From: Microbacteriaceae bacterium
Lineage (GTDB): Bacteria > Actinomycetota > Actinomycetes > Actinomycetales > Microbacteriaceae
Assembly: GCA_019639055.1 (NCBI GenBank)
Contig: JAHBSP010000009.1
Coordinates: 1-59,391, forward strand
DNA length: 59,391 bases
Reading direction: 5' to 3'
In this document: positions 43,533 through 53,537 of the stretch, piece by piece
How the letters are laid out: every line of letters begins with the position of its first letter
Numbering within the stretch: position 1 is the first letter of the stretch
The notes under the pieces: model-generated
Databases searched by the model: none
What the model saw: the letters and a program-made list of their open reading frames with translations, nothing else
Told to the model about the DNA's origin: nothing
Translations under genes and position numbers: made by a program

Positions 43533-43938
43533 ACAAACATTAGTTCTAGTAAAGCCAGATGGCGTAAAGCGTAACCTGACCGGTGAAATTCTTCGCAGGA
43601 TTGAAGCAAAGGGATACCGTATAGCGGATTTGAAACTAGTTAGCCCTGACCAGGAACTTCTCTCTAAGCACTACGAAGAACACGCTGACAAGCCTTTTTT
43701 CCCTGCTCTTCTTGAATTTATGATGAGCGGACCTGTTGTAGCTGTGAAACTTGAGGGTGAGCGAGTTATTGAGGGTTTTCGCGTTTTAGCTGGCGTTACC
43801 GACCCGACAGTGGCTGCTCCTGGAACTATTCGCGGTGATCTAGGTCGCGACTGGGGCACAAAGGTTATCCAGAATCTTGTGCACGGTTCCGATTCTCCTG
43901 AATCAGCAGCCAGAGAACTGGAAATCTGGTTCGACTAA
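43525..43938 (+). CDS. ndk: Nucleoside diphosphate kinase
   Basis: Balances NTP pools by phosphate transfer through a His intermediate. The 137-aa sequence starts EQTLVLVKPDGVKRNLTGEI and has the active-site motif NLVHGSDSPESAARE with the phospho-His. Other binding residues are in PGTIRGDLGRDWG. The GTG start overlaps the previous gene, so the folC-DUF4233-ndk set is one operon. Confidence 0.97.
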   Translation: MIEQTLVLVKPDGVKRNLTGEILRRIEAKGYRIADLKLVSPDQELLSKHYEEHADKPFFPALLEFMMSGPVVAVKLEGERVIEGFRVLAGVTDPTVAAPGTIRGDLGRDWGTKVIQNLVHGSDSPESAARELEIWFD

Positions 43939-44070
43939 TACTTTACTTTTTGGATCGTAGCGTCTGGGTAACCCTCGTTTAGGTTTTCAATACCTCAGAA
44001 GGTAGAATAAGTCAAGAGTAAGTTTTCCCCTTTACTTTTGAACATTAGAGAGAATTGGATAGCTACCTTG

Positions 44071-45468
44071 ATGCTTGATCCGCTATTCCTATCACAGCTG
44101 CAATTTGGGCTGACAACCGTTTATCACTTCCTATTCGTACCTCTTACCTTAGGTTTGGTGTTCATCGTTGCTGGATTCCAAACGGTCTGGTACAAAACTG
44201 GAGATGTAAGATTTTTACAACTTACCCACTTCTTCGGCAAAATTTTCCTTATAAATTTTGCTATGGGCGTTGTAACTGGAATCGTTCAGGAGTTCCAGTT
44301 CGGCATGAACTGGTCAGATTATTCAAAGTTTGTTGGAGATATTTTCGGTGCGCCTCTAGCATTTGAAGGTCTGCTAGCCTTTTTCCTTGAAGCTACCTTT
44401 ATCGGTTTATGGATTTTCGGTTGGGACAGACTCAAAGCAGGCGTGCACTTAGCTACTATTTGGCTTACAGCGCTAGGAACCACGCTCTCTGCTTATTTCA
44501 TTATTGCGGCAAATGCTTTTATGCAAAACCCTGTGGGCTATCAAATCAATGAGGTAAAAGGTAGAGCGGAGTTAGTTGATATTGGAGCAGTATTAACCAA
44601 CCCCGTTGCTGTAGCAGCATTTCCGCACACAATTTTTGGAGCGTTGATGTTTGCTGGTGCAGTGGTGCTTGCGGTGGCAGCCTGGCACCTTTCCAGAAAT
44701 CAGAATTACGACATTATGAAGCCTGCTCTTAGAGTTGGTTCTTGGGTAGTAATTGGCGCATTCGCTATGACTTTTCTAACAGGAGATATGCTCAGCTTGG
44801 CCATGGTGGCCGCCCAGCCGATGAAGATGGCCGCTGCAGAAGCGCAGTTTGACACTATGGGTCCCGCTAGCTTCTCAATCTTTACTATCGGCACCCCCGA
44901 TGGTACTAGTGAATTGTTTTCCATCAGAATCCCATACCTACTATCGCTACTTTCCACTCACACCTGGGACGGTGTAGTTGAGGGTTTGAATGATTTACAG
45001 GCTGAATATATCGTTATCTATGGTCCGGACGAATATCGCCCAATCCTTTGGGTTACCTACTGGTCCTTCAGATACATGATTGGTTTGGGCGCACTATCAG
45101 CTCTTATTGCCGCTGTCGGACTTTGGGTTACCAGAAAAGATCGTCACCCAAAGAAGTGGATGTGGAAAGTCGCAATTTGGAGTGCTCCATTGCCAATGTT
45201 GGCTGCGATAATCGGATGGATTTTTACAGAGATGGGGCGTCAGCCTTGGCTAGTGTTTGGGCTTTTGAAGACTCGCGATGGAGTCTCTCCAGGAATTACC
45301 GGTCTTGAAGTGTTAATCTCACTTATCGCATTCACTCTCGTTTATGGAGCTCTAGCTGTTGTTGAATTCAGACTTATTCGTAAAGCAGCCCAGAGAGACC
45401 CTAAAGAGCTTGTCAAAGTTGATTCAGAAACAGGCAAGCCAGATATGTCACTTACAACGGTTTACTAG
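44071..45468 (+). CDS. cydA: Cytochrome bd oxidase subunit I
   Basis: Quinol oxidase subunit of about 465 aa carrying the haems. ATG 44071 gives MLDPLFLSQLQFGLTTVYHF, placing the conserved haem-ligand His at residue 19 as in characterised CydA; the longer TTG 44038 start lacks a ribosome site. Nine or so membrane segments are seen, with NFAMGVVTGIVQEFQFGMNW, FEGLLAFFLEATFIGLWIFGWDRL and GQPW-like EMGRQPWLVFGLLKT. The quinol loop between segments 6 and 7 is short. It leads the cydABDC operon, which gives oxygen respiration at low oxygen. Confidence 0.96.
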   Translation: MLDPLFLSQLQFGLTTVYHFLFVPLTLGLVFIVAGFQTVWYKTGDVRFLQLTHFFGKIFLINFAMGVVTGIVQEFQFGMNWSDYSKFVGDIFGAPLAFEGLLAFFLEATFIGLWIFGWDRLKAGVHLATIWLTALGTTLSAYFIIAANAFMQNPVGYQINEVKGRAELVDIGAVLTNPVAVAAFPHTIFGALMFAGAVVLAVAAWHLSRNQNYDIMKPALRVGSWVVIGAFAMTFLTGDMLSLAMVAAQPMKMAAAEAQFDTMGPASFSIFTIGTPDGTSELFSIRIPYLLSLLSTHTWDGVVEGLNDLQAEYIVIYGPDEYRPILWVTYWSFRYMIGLGALSALIAAVGLWVTRKDRHPKKWMWKVAIWSAPLPMLAAIIGWIFTEMGRQPWLVFGLLKTRDGVSPGITGLEVLISLIAFTLVYGALAVVEFRLIRKAAQRDPKELVKVDSETGKPDMSLTTVY

Positions 45469-45489
45469 AGTGGAGAACTGAGAATAATT

Positions 45490-46494
45490 ATGGATTTAGC
45501 GGTACTTTGGTTCTTTATTGTCGGTTTCCTTTTCATAGGTTATTTCGTGCTGGATGGTTTCGACTTCGGAGTTGGCATGGCATTACCTTTGGTCTCCAAG
45601 GACGAAACAGATAGAAGAGTCGTCATTAATTCAATAGGCCCTGTTTGGGACTTAAATGAGACCTGGGTTATTGTCGCAGGTGCTTCATTGTTCGCAGCTT
45701 TTCCGGAATGGTATGCCAGCTTGTTTAGCGGTTTCTATCTTCCACTATTGCTGATATTGATTGCGCTTATTTTACGCGGAGTATCTTTTGAGTATCGACA
45801 CCAGAAAGATAGCGTTATTTGGCGGAGAAACTTTGACTTGATGATAATTATTGGTTCTGCGCTTCCTGCCCTACTTTGGGGAGTTGCTTTTGCCAATATT
45901 GTCCAGGGGGTAGCGTTAGACTCTGATCACAATTATATTGGTGGCTTCTTCGCGCTTCTGAACCTGTATGCATTACTGGGCGGGCTAACCACCTTGCTGC
46001 TATTCCTGCTTCATGGTTTGCATTTCCTCTCCCTAAAGACAGATGGAGATATTAAGGATCGCTCGCATAAGCTCGCTGTAAAGATAGGGCTTGTAACTAT
46101 AGTTGTGGCGGCAACATTCCTCATTTGGACTCACTTAATGACTGGTTCACTAATCTCATGGATTTTGGCTGTACTAGCTGCTGTGTCATTAGTTGCAGGT
46201 TGGCTATTTAACCTGGTTAAACGAGATGGTTTAGGCTTTGCTGCCCTTGCATTTACAGTAGTTTTTGCAGTGGCCAGTCTTTTCTTGGCTTTATTCCCTG
46301 ATGTTTTTCCGGCAAGCAATGATCCGGCAAACAGTTTGACTATTTGGAATGCATCATCTTCTGAATACACTTTAACCGTGATGAGTTGGACGGCTTTGGT
46401 ATTTCTTCCACTTATTATTGGCTACCAGGCTTGGACTTATTGGGTATTTCGTAAAAGAGTCACTCGCCAGCATGTCCACTCAAATGTCCATTAG
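45490..46494 (+). CDS. cydB: Cytochrome bd oxidase subunit II
   Basis: A 334-aa membrane subunit. MDLAVLWFFIVGFLFIGYFV is followed by LDGFDFGVGMALPL, a strong CydB signature (residues 21-34), and NSIGPVWDLNETWVIVAGASLFAAFP. Eight or nine membrane segments are expected and visible. It lies 21 bases after cydA. With cydA it completes the bd oxidase. Confidence 0.96.
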   Translation: MDLAVLWFFIVGFLFIGYFVLDGFDFGVGMALPLVSKDETDRRVVINSIGPVWDLNETWVIVAGASLFAAFPEWYASLFSGFYLPLLLILIALILRGVSFEYRHQKDSVIWRRNFDLMIIIGSALPALLWGVAFANIVQGVALDSDHNYIGGFFALLNLYALLGGLTTLLLFLLHGLHFLSLKTDGDIKDRSHKLAVKIGLVTIVVAATFLIWTHLMTGSLISWILAVLAAVSLVAGWLFNLVKRDGLGFAALAFTVVFAVASLFLALFPDVFPASNDPANSLTIWNASSSEYTLTVMSWTALVFLPLIIGYQAWTYWVFRKRVTRQHVHSNVH

Positions 46495-46505
46495 GAAGAT
46501 TTGTT

Positions 46506-48251
46506 TTGAGCGTCTCTGAACGAACTGATAATTCACAGAGGCAGTTGCCAGTAGATCCGAAGCTTTTCCGCTATGCTTCAACGGCTAAGTCGACTTTTGT
46601 TATCGGGGCAATTTTAGGTTTTCTTCAAGGTTTAGCAACAGTAGTTTTTGCGGGCTCTTTGGCTTATCTAGTATTCGAAAGCATAGCTGCTAGGCCCTGG
46701 CAGCCTAATTTCATCCTTGCGATGTTTATCTTTGGATCGGTTTCAGTTCTAAGGATGATTTTGTTTTGGCTTCAAGAATATTTAGCAATTAGAGGGGCGG
46801 CTAAAGTAAAAAGCCAACTTCGTAAAAACCTGGTTGAGGCTTTTATAACACTTGGCCCGAGCTATCTAAGCAATAGTCATTTGGCATCACTTACAGCAAT
46901 CACTGGTAAGGGGCTAGACGCTTTAGACAACTATTTTGGTAAATTCCTGCCGCAGCTACTGCTAACGGTTATGGCAACACCAGTAGTAGTGATTTCAATG
47001 TTTTATCTCGACTGGATATCTGGTATTACGGTGTTGCTTACGATGCCACTAATCCCTATATTTATGGTACTTATTGGGTTGGTGACCCAAACTGTGCAGA
47101 AAAAACAGTGGGATCAGCTAAAACTGCTTTCTAATTCTTTTCTAGATACTATTTCTGGTTTAGTTACACTGAAAATTTTCCGTAGAGAGCACAAACAAGC
47201 ACAACGTTTAGATTTAGTTGAGCGTCTATATCGTCAAAGAACTTTAAAGGTTTTGAGAGTCTCATTTATTTCTGGTTTTGTTTTAGAACTGGCGGCCAGT
47301 CTCTCTGTGGCTTTGATTGCTGTGAGCATCGGTATCAGGATGATTGAGGGAGATTTAGGGTTATTCGTTGGTCTTTTTGTGCTGGTTCTAGCCCCTGAAG
47401 CCTATTTACCGCTACGCAATGTGGGAACTCAATTCCATGCTTCTACAGAAGGTGTAGAAGCTTCTCGAGATGCTATAAAGATTTTAGAGTCTGCTCAAAA
47501 TTTGAGGCCAGTATCAAATACAGCGACTCTTGAAGCGCTTTTCGAAAGAAATCTTGGAAGCGAATTTGTTTTTTCTGTAAAAGACTTGAATGCCGGACAT
47601 AATCAAAATAGTTATCTATTTAAAGGGTTGAGTTTTGATTTTCTACCTAGAAGTTTGAATCTGGTTTCTGGTAGTAGCGGCTCAGGAAAATCTTCACTAT
47701 TTTCCGTGATTCTTGGCTTTCTGCCGGCTTCTTCAGGAAAATTTCTAGTAAATCATCATGAAGTCTCACCTGCTGATATTAGGGGCCTTATCGCTTGGGC
47801 GGGACAGGACGCTAAATTGTTTTACGGAACAGTTGCAGAAAATATTACGGTTTTTGCCCCGACCGAGAATATCAACACTAAACATTTGCAAAGAGCAATG
47901 GAACTAGCTTGCTTAGGCCCGCAGCAGAATATTTTCGCCGATAGCATGATTGAACCCAACGGCGGTGGGCTATCCGGCGGGCAATTACAGCGAGTGGCTT
48001 TAGCTAGAGCTTTCTATCGTTTTTTGAATCTAAATTGTCAGATTCTGCTGTTGGACGAGCCATCATCAGCATTAGATAAGCAAACTGAGAGTTTCATAAT
48101 AGATTCTCTTCAGCAGTTAGCTGCAGAAGGAGCAACAATTATTGTTGCTAGTCATAGAGACGCCTTCCTCAGATCTGCTGAAGCCGTGTTAGATATAGCT
48201 GCATTTTCCAGTGTTGATGTGCCCAACGCTAAAAGCAGGGAGAAGCTATGA
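46506..48251 (+). CDS. cydD: ABC exporter of the cytochrome bd assembly pair, CydD
   Basis: A 581-aa half-transporter that, with CydC, exports cysteine/glutathione or supports haem loading in bd oxidase assembly. The membrane part (about 25-320) has six segments. The ATPase has Walker A SGSSGSGKSSLF, signature GLSGGQLQRVALARAF and Walker B ILLLDEPSSALD. The TTG start follows AGGAAG. It overlaps cydC by four bases. The cydD-cydC order is typical next to cydAB. Confidence 0.94.
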   Translation: MSVSERTDNSQRQLPVDPKLFRYASTAKSTFVIGAILGFLQGLATVVFAGSLAYLVFESIAARPWQPNFILAMFIFGSVSVLRMILFWLQEYLAIRGAAKVKSQLRKNLVEAFITLGPSYLSNSHLASLTAITGKGLDALDNYFGKFLPQLLLTVMATPVVVISMFYLDWISGITVLLTMPLIPIFMVLIGLVTQTVQKKQWDQLKLLSNSFLDTISGLVTLKIFRREHKQAQRLDLVERLYRQRTLKVLRVSFISGFVLELAASLSVALIAVSIGIRMIEGDLGLFVGLFVLVLAPEAYLPLRNVGTQFHASTEGVEASRDAIKILESAQNLRPVSNTATLEALFERNLGSEFVFSVKDLNAGHNQNSYLFKGLSFDFLPRSLNLVSGSSGSGKSSLFSVILGFLPASSGKFLVNHHEVSPADIRGLIAWAGQDAKLFYGTVAENITVFAPTENINTKHLQRAMELACLGPQQNIFADSMIEPNGGGLSGGQLQRVALARAFYRFLNLNCQILLLDEPSSALDKQTESFIIDSLQQLAAEGATIIVASHRDAFLRSAEAVLDIAAFSSVDVPNAKSREKL

Positions 48252-49936
48252 AAGACTTCACTCCGGAAAAAATAATGCGACTTTCTTTACCGAAGTTGAA
48301 AGTGTTCGCGCCTAGTATTTTTAGTGGTTTTCTTTACGGCGTTATGAGCGTCGGGCTTCTTAGCTTGTCTGCATGGCTTATTACAAAAGCTTCTGAAATG
48401 CCCCCGATTCTGCATTTAATGACAGTTATTGTTGGGGTTCGCGCATTTGCTCTAGGGCGTTCAGTTTTTAGGTATTTAGAACGAATAAGCAGTCATGATG
48501 TGACTTTCAGGGCAGTAGGCGATTTAAGAGCAAGAGTTTATGAAAAAATCTCGCCACTTGCTCCTGCAGGGCTAAAAGGTTTTGGTGAAGGTGAGGTGCT
48601 TACTCGCCTGGTCCGTGATGTAGATCAAATGCAAGATTATCCACTACGGGTGGTGCAGCCTGCTATAACTTCGTTATTAGTCGGTTTTGGATCTATAATT
48701 TTCCTATTTTTCTTCTCTTGGCAGGCAGCGCTATTGCTTGGGATAGGGGCTGTTTTAGGTGCTGCTTTAGCAATAATTCTTACTCAGGTTTTCTATCGTC
48801 AAAATGAGATGAGAGTAGCGCCACTAAGGGGGGAATTAGAGCAATCTTTACATGAGTTATTATCAAATATTTCTGTAATCATCTCTTATGAGGTCACAGA
48901 ATTTTTTACAAATAGAATTGCAGATATTGATAATAAATTGCGTTCGGCTGAACGCCTTAGCGCTTTTGGAGCTGCGCTGACTTCATCAATAATGTTGCTA
49001 ATAACTGGTTTAGTAGTATTTTTTGTCATCGTAATCGAACAGGGGTTATTAGGCAGTGGTGAAATTGATGGCCCTGAGTTTGCCTTATTAGTTTTCGCGC
49101 CGTTGGCTGTTTTCGAATTTCTTGGTACGGCGGTGTTGATTACTGCAACCAGAATTAGAGTGAAAACAGCTGCGGAACGCATTTCGAGACTAGTTTCCGC
49201 CCCAATACCTAAAGAAATACCGGTAGCAAGAATCTCTTCTAGCGCTCAACCAGAGGTTCCCACAATTACTGTCGGTTTACGATTACATGAAAGTTTTAGT
49301 GATTTGCATCTAAAAGACTTTCGAGTCTCTTGGCCAGGAAGTAACGCCGTAAACACGGTTGCTGTCCCAGACCTAAAGCTTCTAAAAGGTGAGAGATTAT
49401 TAATTTCTGGCCCCAGTGGCGCAGGAAAAACCACACTAGCTTATGGCTTGCTAAGGTTTTTGGAATACCAGGGGAGCTATCAAATTAATTCTTTTGAAGC
49501 TAAGGAGCTGCCAATAGCAGGGATCCGCGAAGTGATAGGTCTATGTGAACAGTCACCACATATTTTTGATGCTGATTTAGGATCAAATATCGCATTTGCG
49601 AAAGAAACAGTCGCCGAAGAAGAAATTTGGGATGCTCTAGAAAGAGTAGGTTTAGCTCAATGGGCAAAAGAGCGCGATGGGCTATCAACATGGCTGGGAG
49701 AGCGCGGAAAACTTGTTTCTGGAGGTCAAGCGCAACGAATCGCTCTTGCCCGGGCGCTTCTAGCTAATTTTCCTGTAATTGTGTTAGATGAGCCAACCGC
49801 TAATGTGCAGATAGAACTCGGCGATGCCCTGATTGAAGATATTTTTAGAATTTCCTCAGAAAATGCTCAGACAGTGATTCTGATTAGCCATCTGGATATC
49901 GACCCACAAATGGTTGACTGCCACATCAGGCTTTAG
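48248..49936 (+). CDS. cydC: ABC exporter of the cytochrome bd assembly pair, CydC
   Basis: A 562-aa half-transporter forming a heterodimer with CydD. Membrane segments cover about 20-310 (FSGFLYGVMSVGLLSLSAWL at the start). The ATPase has Walker A SGPSGAGKTTLAYG, signature LVSGGQAQRIALARALL and Walker B VIVLDEPTANVQ, with a degenerate D-loop (ANVQ in place of SALD). The degenerate half is compatible with the asymmetric sites of this pair. Its start overlaps the cydD stop (ATGA). It ends the operon, convergent to the VKOR gene. Confidence 0.93.
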   Translation: MKDFTPEKIMRLSLPKLKVFAPSIFSGFLYGVMSVGLLSLSAWLITKASEMPPILHLMTVIVGVRAFALGRSVFRYLERISSHDVTFRAVGDLRARVYEKISPLAPAGLKGFGEGEVLTRLVRDVDQMQDYPLRVVQPAITSLLVGFGSIIFLFFFSWQAALLLGIGAVLGAALAIILTQVFYRQNEMRVAPLRGELEQSLHELLSNISVIISYEVTEFFTNRIADIDNKLRSAERLSAFGAALTSSIMLLITGLVVFFVIVIEQGLLGSGEIDGPEFALLVFAPLAVFEFLGTAVLITATRIRVKTAAERISRLVSAPIPKEIPVARISSSAQPEVPTITVGLRLHESFSDLHLKDFRVSWPGSNAVNTVAVPDLKLLKGERLLISGPSGAGKTTLAYGLLRFLEYQGSYQINSFEAKELPIAGIREVIGLCEQSPHIFDADLGSNIAFAKETVAEEEIWDALERVGLAQWAKERDGLSTWLGERGKLVSGGQAQRIALARALLANFPVIVLDEPTANVQIELGDALIEDIFRISSENAQTVILISHLDIDPQMVDCHIRL

Positions 49937-49949
49937 TTTTACTTTTTTA

Positions 49950-50585
49950 CTAGATGAAAATGTAACTTAATATTTCTAAACGCATCTGGGCAAGTAAGAA
50001 AAATATCAGCACGTAAACTATCAGCAGCAACCATGAGTTGCGATAAATAAGTCTGCCTAGTGAGCTTTCTTCATCAGTGACTTCGATTGGTTTGGTAGCA
50101 AACGCTTTGCGCCATTTAAATACTCCAGCAGCAAACGGATAACTAATCCCGATAAAGAATATTGGTACCGAAGCAAACCACATAGCAATACACCAAGGGC
50201 ACAGTGAGCCGATTACGAAAATCGATTGGTACTGAAACCATGCTGTTAGTGCGAACTGTGCGGTAACACCCACTAGCCAAAAGCCCCAGAACCATGGTGC
50301 GAATTTAGCGCCGGCTATAATTGCTGCACCGATTACAATAATTACCGCGAAGCCTGCTAATCCAAAGAGCGTATTTGGAATATCGAAAAATACTCGCCCC
50401 TGCCAGGCAGCCAGTGAGTCACTGCAGTTAACGAGAATTCCGAAATCGCATCCGAGTTGTTGATCTGGGAATTCTAATGACTGAAATCTAGCCAATGTTA
50501 GCTCGAGTGAAGCAATCCATCCGAGTGCGCCGAGCACAATCATCCAAAGACCAAAAATTAAGCTACTGGGCTTGCTTTGCTGCAT
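49950..50585 (-). CDS. Vitamin K epoxide reductase-like (VKOR) oxidoreductase
   Basis: A 211-aa membrane protein with about five segments that links disulphide-bond formation outside the cell to the quinone pool. The extracytoplasmic cysteine pair is seen in QQLGCDFGILVNCSDSLAAW (near 43 and 51). The redox CxxC is in IGSLCPWCIAMW (near 126-133). These are the hallmark motifs of VKOR. In actinobacteria it works with DsbA-like proteins. It is convergent with cydC, whose bd oxidase would also use the quinol pool; that link is inference only. Confidence 0.92.
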   Translation of the reverse strand: MQQSKPSSLIFGLWMIVLGALGWIASLELTLARFQSLEFPDQQLGCDFGILVNCSDSLAAWQGRVFFDIPNTLFGLAGFAVIIVIGAAIIAGAKFAPWFWGFWLVGVTAQFALTAWFQYQSIFVIGSLCPWCIAMWFASVPIFFIGISYPFAAGVFKWRKAFATKPIEVTDEESSLGRLIYRNSWLLLIVYVLIFFLLAQMRLEILSYIFI

Positions 50586-50837
50586 ATTCCAACTATCACA
50601 TAAAAGGCTGAGTATTTATTCAATTTGCTTGTTGTGAGGATGCCCATAACAGTAATAAAGCAGGCAAATAGTGACTTAGCGTGGCATAATGAATAGAGTA
50701 AATAAATTGTATTTGCGAGTGTCTGTTTAGATACGATTCACGGTTACTAGCCGCGATGCGCGACTGGCGCAGAAGTTTTTGCTAAGAAGCAACAAAGTTT
50801 TAGCTCTTTAGGAGCTTATAAAAGGAGTGCACCTTTA
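50586..50837 (+). promoter_or_regulatory. Upstream region and leader of the RNase E/G gene
   Basis: A 252-base AT-rich gap between divergent genes. A CATAAT hexamer near 50686 may be a -10 element, with no strong -35. The leader is long and ends with TAAAAGGAGTG, a strong ribosome site, before the ATG at 50838. RNase E is known in other bacteria to regulate its own mRNA through the 5' leader; here this is only a possibility. Confidence 0.35.
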
Positions 50838-52841
50838 ATGGTGGAGAAAAATTTAGATAAAGAAACAATTGCACTGGATAAAGAATTAGATCCAACTGCT
50901 GTATCCCCCGCTACTGATGAAGACAAAAAAGAAGCTGAAGAAACAGTAACTACCTGGGTTAGCCCACTAACTCCAGTCTTTCTAGCCCCAGACCTTCCCC
51001 CTAGTTTCTTTGAGGAACGTTACGATCGTTTCAATCGCGAACCGCGCGAAAATCGCAACAGTTCAGAGCCCCGTAACACCCGTGACAACAGTCGCGGGCG
51101 AGGCAAAAAGCAGGCTGAAGAGGAAGAATTTGAAGCCGGTGGTGTAATCATTACCGAGCAGGTAAATGAACCACAGCGCTTGAAGGGGTCGACCCGTCTC
51201 GAAGCTAAAAAGCAGCGTCGCCGTGACGGTAGAGACACTAACCGGCGCAGAGGAATAATCACTGAATCAGAGTTCCTAGCTCGTCGCGAAGCAGTTGATC
51301 GCCAGATGATTGTCCGTCAAAGTATCAGCCGCACCGAAATCGGCGTGCTTGAAGACGGTGTGCTTGTCGAGCACTATGTTGCTAAGGAAACAAACGAGTC
51401 GCTTATTGGGAATGTATACCTCGGCAGGGTCCAGAATGTGCTCCCTTCTATGGAAGCAGCATTCGTTGATATTGGTCGTGGACGTAACGCAGTGCTTTAC
51501 TCTGGCGAAGTTGACTGGGATGCCCAAGATGGTGATAACCAGCCTCGGAGAATTGAGTTGGCACTAAAAACAGGGGATTCTGTTCTAGTGCAGGTCACTA
51601 AGGATCCCGTGGGTCATAAAGGTGCCCGGCTCACCAGCCAGGTTTCACTCCCTGGTCGCTACCTAGTATTCGTTCCAGGTGGGGGAGCAAACGGTATTAG
51701 CCGCAAACTTCCAGACAACGAGCGTGTGCGTCTAAAGAAAATCCTCAAAGAGATTCTTCCGGAAAATGCCGGCGTGATTGTGCGAACAGCTGCAGAGGGA
51801 GCAACTCAGGAGCAGTTGACTCAGGATGTTAACCGGCTAAACCAACAGTGGTTGTCCATCCAGGAAAAGACGGCGAAGGAAAATCCGCCAACTCTGCTAC
51901 ATTCCGAACCTGATCTCTTGATCAAGATTCTGAGGGATGTTTTCAACGAGGACTTCGGGAAATTGGTTGTCTCCGGAGAGGTAGCTTTCAAACAGATCTC
52001 TGAATACATTTCCAATGTTGTGCCCGATTTGGCAGATCGACTCGAAAAATACGAGGGTAGCAAAGACATTTTTGCTGAATTCCGCGTCAGTGAACAGATT
52101 GATAAGGCCCTAGATCGCAAAGTTTGGTTGCCTAGCGGTGGTTCACTAATCATTGACCGCACTGAAGCAATGACCGTGATTGACGTCAACACCGGAAAAT
52201 TTGTTGGTAGTGGTGGCAACCTAGAAGAAACAGTTACCAAGAACAACCTTGAAGCTGCGGAAGAAATCGTCCGCCAGCTAAGGCTTCGTGACATCGGTGG
52301 CATCATCGTCATCGACTTTATCGATATGGTGCTTGAATCAAACCGTGATTTGGTGTTGCGAAGACTGGTTGAGTGCCTGAGCCGTGACCGCACAAAGCAT
52401 CAGGTGGCAGAGGTTACTTCGCTTGGTCTCGTGCAGATGACTAGGAAGAAGCTGGGTGTCGGCCTTGCAGAAAGTCTCAGTGAAAAGATTGATTCAACAG
52501 AGGCTCCAACAAAGCAGGACGCTCCTACTAAGCGTAGAACTGCTAAACAGTCTAAAAATGTCACCCATCAGCTAACCGAGGATGTCACAAACTCGGTTGC
52601 AAAGATTGCTGCAGCTACTATTTCTGCTTCAGAATCAGGTGAGCACGAGCTTGGTGAGGGTTCTGTCAGTGAAGATCATGATCATCACGGGAAACAGGCA
52701 GCAAAGAGTACTTTCTTCGACATTGATTTCGAGGGACAGCAGGCAGTAAAACCGCATGTTTCCCAAGAAGAGGCGGAGAAGCTACTGGGTAGCGTGCTAG
52801 ATGCGCTTCCAGACGGCAACGACACGACCAAGTCGCTTTGA
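50838..52841 (+). CDS. rne: Ribonuclease E/G
   Basis: Single-strand endonuclease for mRNA decay and rRNA/tRNA processing, 667 aa. The N-terminal 130 residues are acidic then Arg-rich and disordered (REPRENRNSSEPRNTRDN). The S1 domain covers about 170-255 (GNVYLGRVQNVLPSMEAAFVD). The DNase I-like catalytic part has RTEAMTVIDVNTGKFVG and GIIVIDFIDM with the metal-binding Asp residues. After MTRKKLGVGL the usual zinc-link CxxC is absent; the tail is Lys/Thr-rich. The protein contains only one visible Cys in this half (LVECLS). It precedes rplU, as in other actinobacteria. Confidence 0.93.
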   Translation: MVEKNLDKETIALDKELDPTAVSPATDEDKKEAEETVTTWVSPLTPVFLAPDLPPSFFEERYDRFNREPRENRNSSEPRNTRDNSRGRGKKQAEEEEFEAGGVIITEQVNEPQRLKGSTRLEAKKQRRRDGRDTNRRRGIITESEFLARREAVDRQMIVRQSISRTEIGVLEDGVLVEHYVAKETNESLIGNVYLGRVQNVLPSMEAAFVDIGRGRNAVLYSGEVDWDAQDGDNQPRRIELALKTGDSVLVQVTKDPVGHKGARLTSQVSLPGRYLVFVPGGGANGISRKLPDNERVRLKKILKEILPENAGVIVRTAAEGATQEQLTQDVNRLNQQWLSIQEKTAKENPPTLLHSEPDLLIKILRDVFNEDFGKLVVSGEVAFKQISEYISNVVPDLADRLEKYEGSKDIFAEFRVSEQIDKALDRKVWLPSGGSLIIDRTEAMTVIDVNTGKFVGSGGNLEETVTKNNLEAAEEIVRQLRLRDIGGIIVIDFIDMVLESNRDLVLRRLVECLSRDRTKHQVAEVTSLGLVQMTRKKLGVGLAESLSEKIDSTEAPTKQDAPTKRRTAKQSKNVTHQLTEDVTNSVAKIAAATISASESGEHELGEGSVSEDHDHHGKQAAKSTFFDIDFEGQQAVKPHVSQEEAEKLLGSVLDALPDGNDTTKSL

Positions 52842-52867
52842 CGATTAGGTCAAAAATCAGGTAGAAT
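52838..52867 (+). promoter_or_regulatory. Sigma-70-type promoter of rplU-rpmA
   Basis: TTGACG at 52838-52843 and TAGAAT at 52862-52867 are separated by 18 bases. The -35 element overlaps the rne stop codon. The leader that follows has GGTGT/ACACC complementary pieces around an AT-rich loop. The spacing and match are close to the housekeeping consensus. Confidence 0.7.
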
Positions 52868-52934
52868 ATTTTTTTGGTGTGTTCAAATATTTAGTTATTT
52901 AACACCCGTAAGACTTCAAACATAAAGGCTAGTA

Positions 52935-53243
52935 ATGGTTTACGCAGTAGTTCGCGCCGGTGGGCGTCAGGAAAAGGTCGAGGTAGGTACTATCGTTACC
53001 CTCGATCGTCTTGGCGAGCCAGTTGGTGCCAAGGTTGAGCTTTCACCAGTGCTACTCGTCGATGGTGACAAGATCACTACAGACGCAGCAGCTCTCGCGA
53101 AAGTAAAGGTTACCGCTGAGGTTCTTGAGGACCTACGCGGACCAAAAATCAAGATTCTAAAGTTCAAGAACAAGACCGGATATCGCAAGCGTCAGGGGCA
53201 CCGTCAGGAGCTCACCCGCATTCGCGTTACTGGTATCAAGTAG
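52935..53243 (+). CDS. rplU: 50S ribosomal protein L21
   Basis: A 102-aa large-subunit protein. [20 protein letters not shown] is the family start and [20 protein letters not shown] is the conserved C-terminal RNA-binding motif. It is followed after 10 bases by rpmA, forming the standard L21-L27 operon. Confidence 0.98.
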   Translation: MVYAVVRAGGRQEKVEVGTIVTLDRLGEPVGAKVELSPVLLVDGDKITTDAAALAKVKVTAEVLEDLRGPKIKILKFKNKTGYRKRQGHRQELTRIRVTGIK

Positions 53244-53253
53244 GGGGAGTTCG

Positions 53254-53508
53254 ATGGCACATAAGAAAGGTGCGAGCTCCACTCGCAACGGTCGCGATTC
53301 CAACGCGCAACGACTAGGCGTAAAGCGCTTTGGTGGTCAGGTAGTTAACGCAGGTGAAATCATTGTTCGCCAGCGCGGAACCCACTTCCACCCAGGTGCA
53401 AACGTTGGTCGCGGTAAAGACGACACTCTATTCGCTCTAGCTGCTGGCGAAGTAGCTTTCGGCGCTAAGGGTGGTCGCAAGGTTGTTAACGTAGTACCGG
53501 CGGAATAA
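53254..53508 (+). CDS. rpmA: 50S ribosomal protein L27
   Basis: An 84-aa protein near the peptidyl transferase centre. [20 protein letters not shown] is the typical N-terminus, which begins with AHKKG and so needs no cleavage as seen in Firmicutes. [20 protein letters not shown] is the second signature. A terminator follows at 53538. Confidence 0.98.
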   Translation: MAHKKGASSTRNGRDSNAQRLGVKRFGGQVVNAGEIIVRQRGTHFHPGANVGRGKDDTLFALAAGEVAFGAKGGRKVVNVVPAE

Positions 53509-53537
53509 TTCGCCTAGCTAACAGCGTTTAAAATTAT

